DNA of 6,253 bases from an uncultured Collinsella sp. (GTDB taxonomy: Bacteria; Actinomycetota; Coriobacteriia; Coriobacteriales; Coriobacteriaceae): positions 1 to 6,253 of the forward strand of contig CABUDZ010000105.1 in assembly GCA_902490445.1 (NCBI GenBank), in the 5' to 3' direction. This document shows, one piece after another, positions 6,079-6,253 of the stretch; the stretch's first letter is position 1, and the number at the start of each line of letters is the position of its first letter. The notes beneath the pieces were generated by a model that saw only the letters and a program-made list of their open reading frames with translations, was not told the DNA's origin and did not search any database. The position numbers and the translations under genes were made by a program.

Positions 6079-6115
6079 ATCAGCCTCTCCTACTAACATT
6101 TAACAACTCAAGCTG

Positions 6116-6124
6116 AATATAGCA
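6116..6124 (-). promoter_or_regulatory. Candidate extended -10 promoter for the unknown gene and the regulators
   Basis: The minus strand reads TGCTATATT: a TG one base before TATATT, which is one mismatch from TATAAT. This extended -10 can work with a weak -35, and I see no convincing -35 seventeen bases upstream. Transcription would begin near 6109, about 31 bases before the ATG at 6078. Neither GGTATCAAA nor the palindromic box seen before gfrE is present here, so there is no visible sign that the regulators control their own promoter through that site. Confidence 0.4.
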
Positions 6125-6220
6125 CCAATTTCAAGCCGCCACCTCACCCTATCGGTACGCGGCGTCTATGGCTCGCCCAGCGGAAGAGTTCACGGACGAG
6201 GGCCGGGGAGGCATACTCTG
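6125..6220. other. Unassigned GC-rich stretch
   Basis: No gene can be supported here. Two short frames run through it to the right edge. One is on the minus strand, entering from outside and ending with TGA at 6144-6146 after RWASHRRRVPIG. The other is on the plus strand, opening at an ATG at 6168 without a good ribosome binding site and still open at 6253. Either could be the end of a neighbouring gene or a divergent gene, but both are too short to judge, and they also cross the palindrome. Confidence 0.3.
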
Positions 6221-6253
6221 TTTTGAGAAGTGGGCTTCGCGAACTTCTCAAAA
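6221..6253. repeat. 33-base palindrome with perfect 11-base arms
   Basis: TTTTGAGAAGT (6221-6231) and ACTTCTCAAAA (6243-6253) are exact reverse complements around an 11-base centre, GGGCTTCGCGA. The outer bases are T on the 5' side and A on the 3' side whichever strand is read. This is the opposite of an intrinsic terminator, which ends in a T-run. A protein-binding palindrome or a dispersed repeat unit is therefore more likely. The right arm ends exactly at the window edge, so the element may continue. Confidence 0.6.

Noticed and set aside
6221..6253. Intrinsic terminator at the right edge
   Set aside because: The hairpin ends in A-runs on the 3' side of both strands; a terminator needs a T-run there.

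Overview
This 6,253-base window is GC-rich and gene-dense. Every gene I can support lies on the minus strand, so transcription runs from right to left. The best reading is a sugar-amine (Amadori/Heyns product) utilisation locus of the glucoselysine/fructoselysine (gfr) type. The regulators and a small unknown gene sit upstream, on the right. The organism looks like a member of the Coriobacteriia, most likely Collinsella or a relative. That is inferred from overall composition, codon use and locus type, not from a phylogenetic marker. It agrees with my recollection that Collinsella intestinalis was reported to consume epsilon-fructoselysine from heated food.

Right end (6253 to 5590): a 33-base perfect-arm palindrome lies at the window edge, followed by about 95 bases with no gene I can assign. 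Next come an extended -10 promoter candidate and a 162-residue protein of unknown function. Centre (5551 to 4086): two GntR-type regulators of the HutC/UTRA class overlap by 16 bases and look translationally coupled. Between 4085 and 3892 is a 194-base intergenic region. It carries a candidate promoter and two copies of the word GGTATCAAA; one copy lies in a 19-base near-palindrome just downstream of the predicted transcription start.

Left part (3891 to 1): an evenly spaced operon with gaps of 46 to 60 bases. It encodes a GlmS-isomerase-like SIS protein (gfrE-like), an FrlB-like SIS protein (gfrF-like), and separate mannose-family PTS components EIIA, EIIB and EIIC. EIIC runs off the left edge, and EIID is expected just beyond. 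No fructoselysine kinase (FrlD) is visible, which fits uptake with simultaneous phosphorylation by the PTS.

Proposed pathway: the PTS imports and phosphorylates glucoselysine and/or fructoselysine. The GfrE-like enzyme splits glucoselysine 6-phosphate into fructose 6-phosphate and lysine. The GfrF-like enzyme splits fructoselysine 6-phosphate into glucose 6-phosphate and lysine. The UTRA domains of the regulators probably sense a phosphorylated intermediate. What departs most from the well-known gfr loci is this control: a coupled GntR/UTRA pair instead of the sigma-54 activator found in other bacteria.
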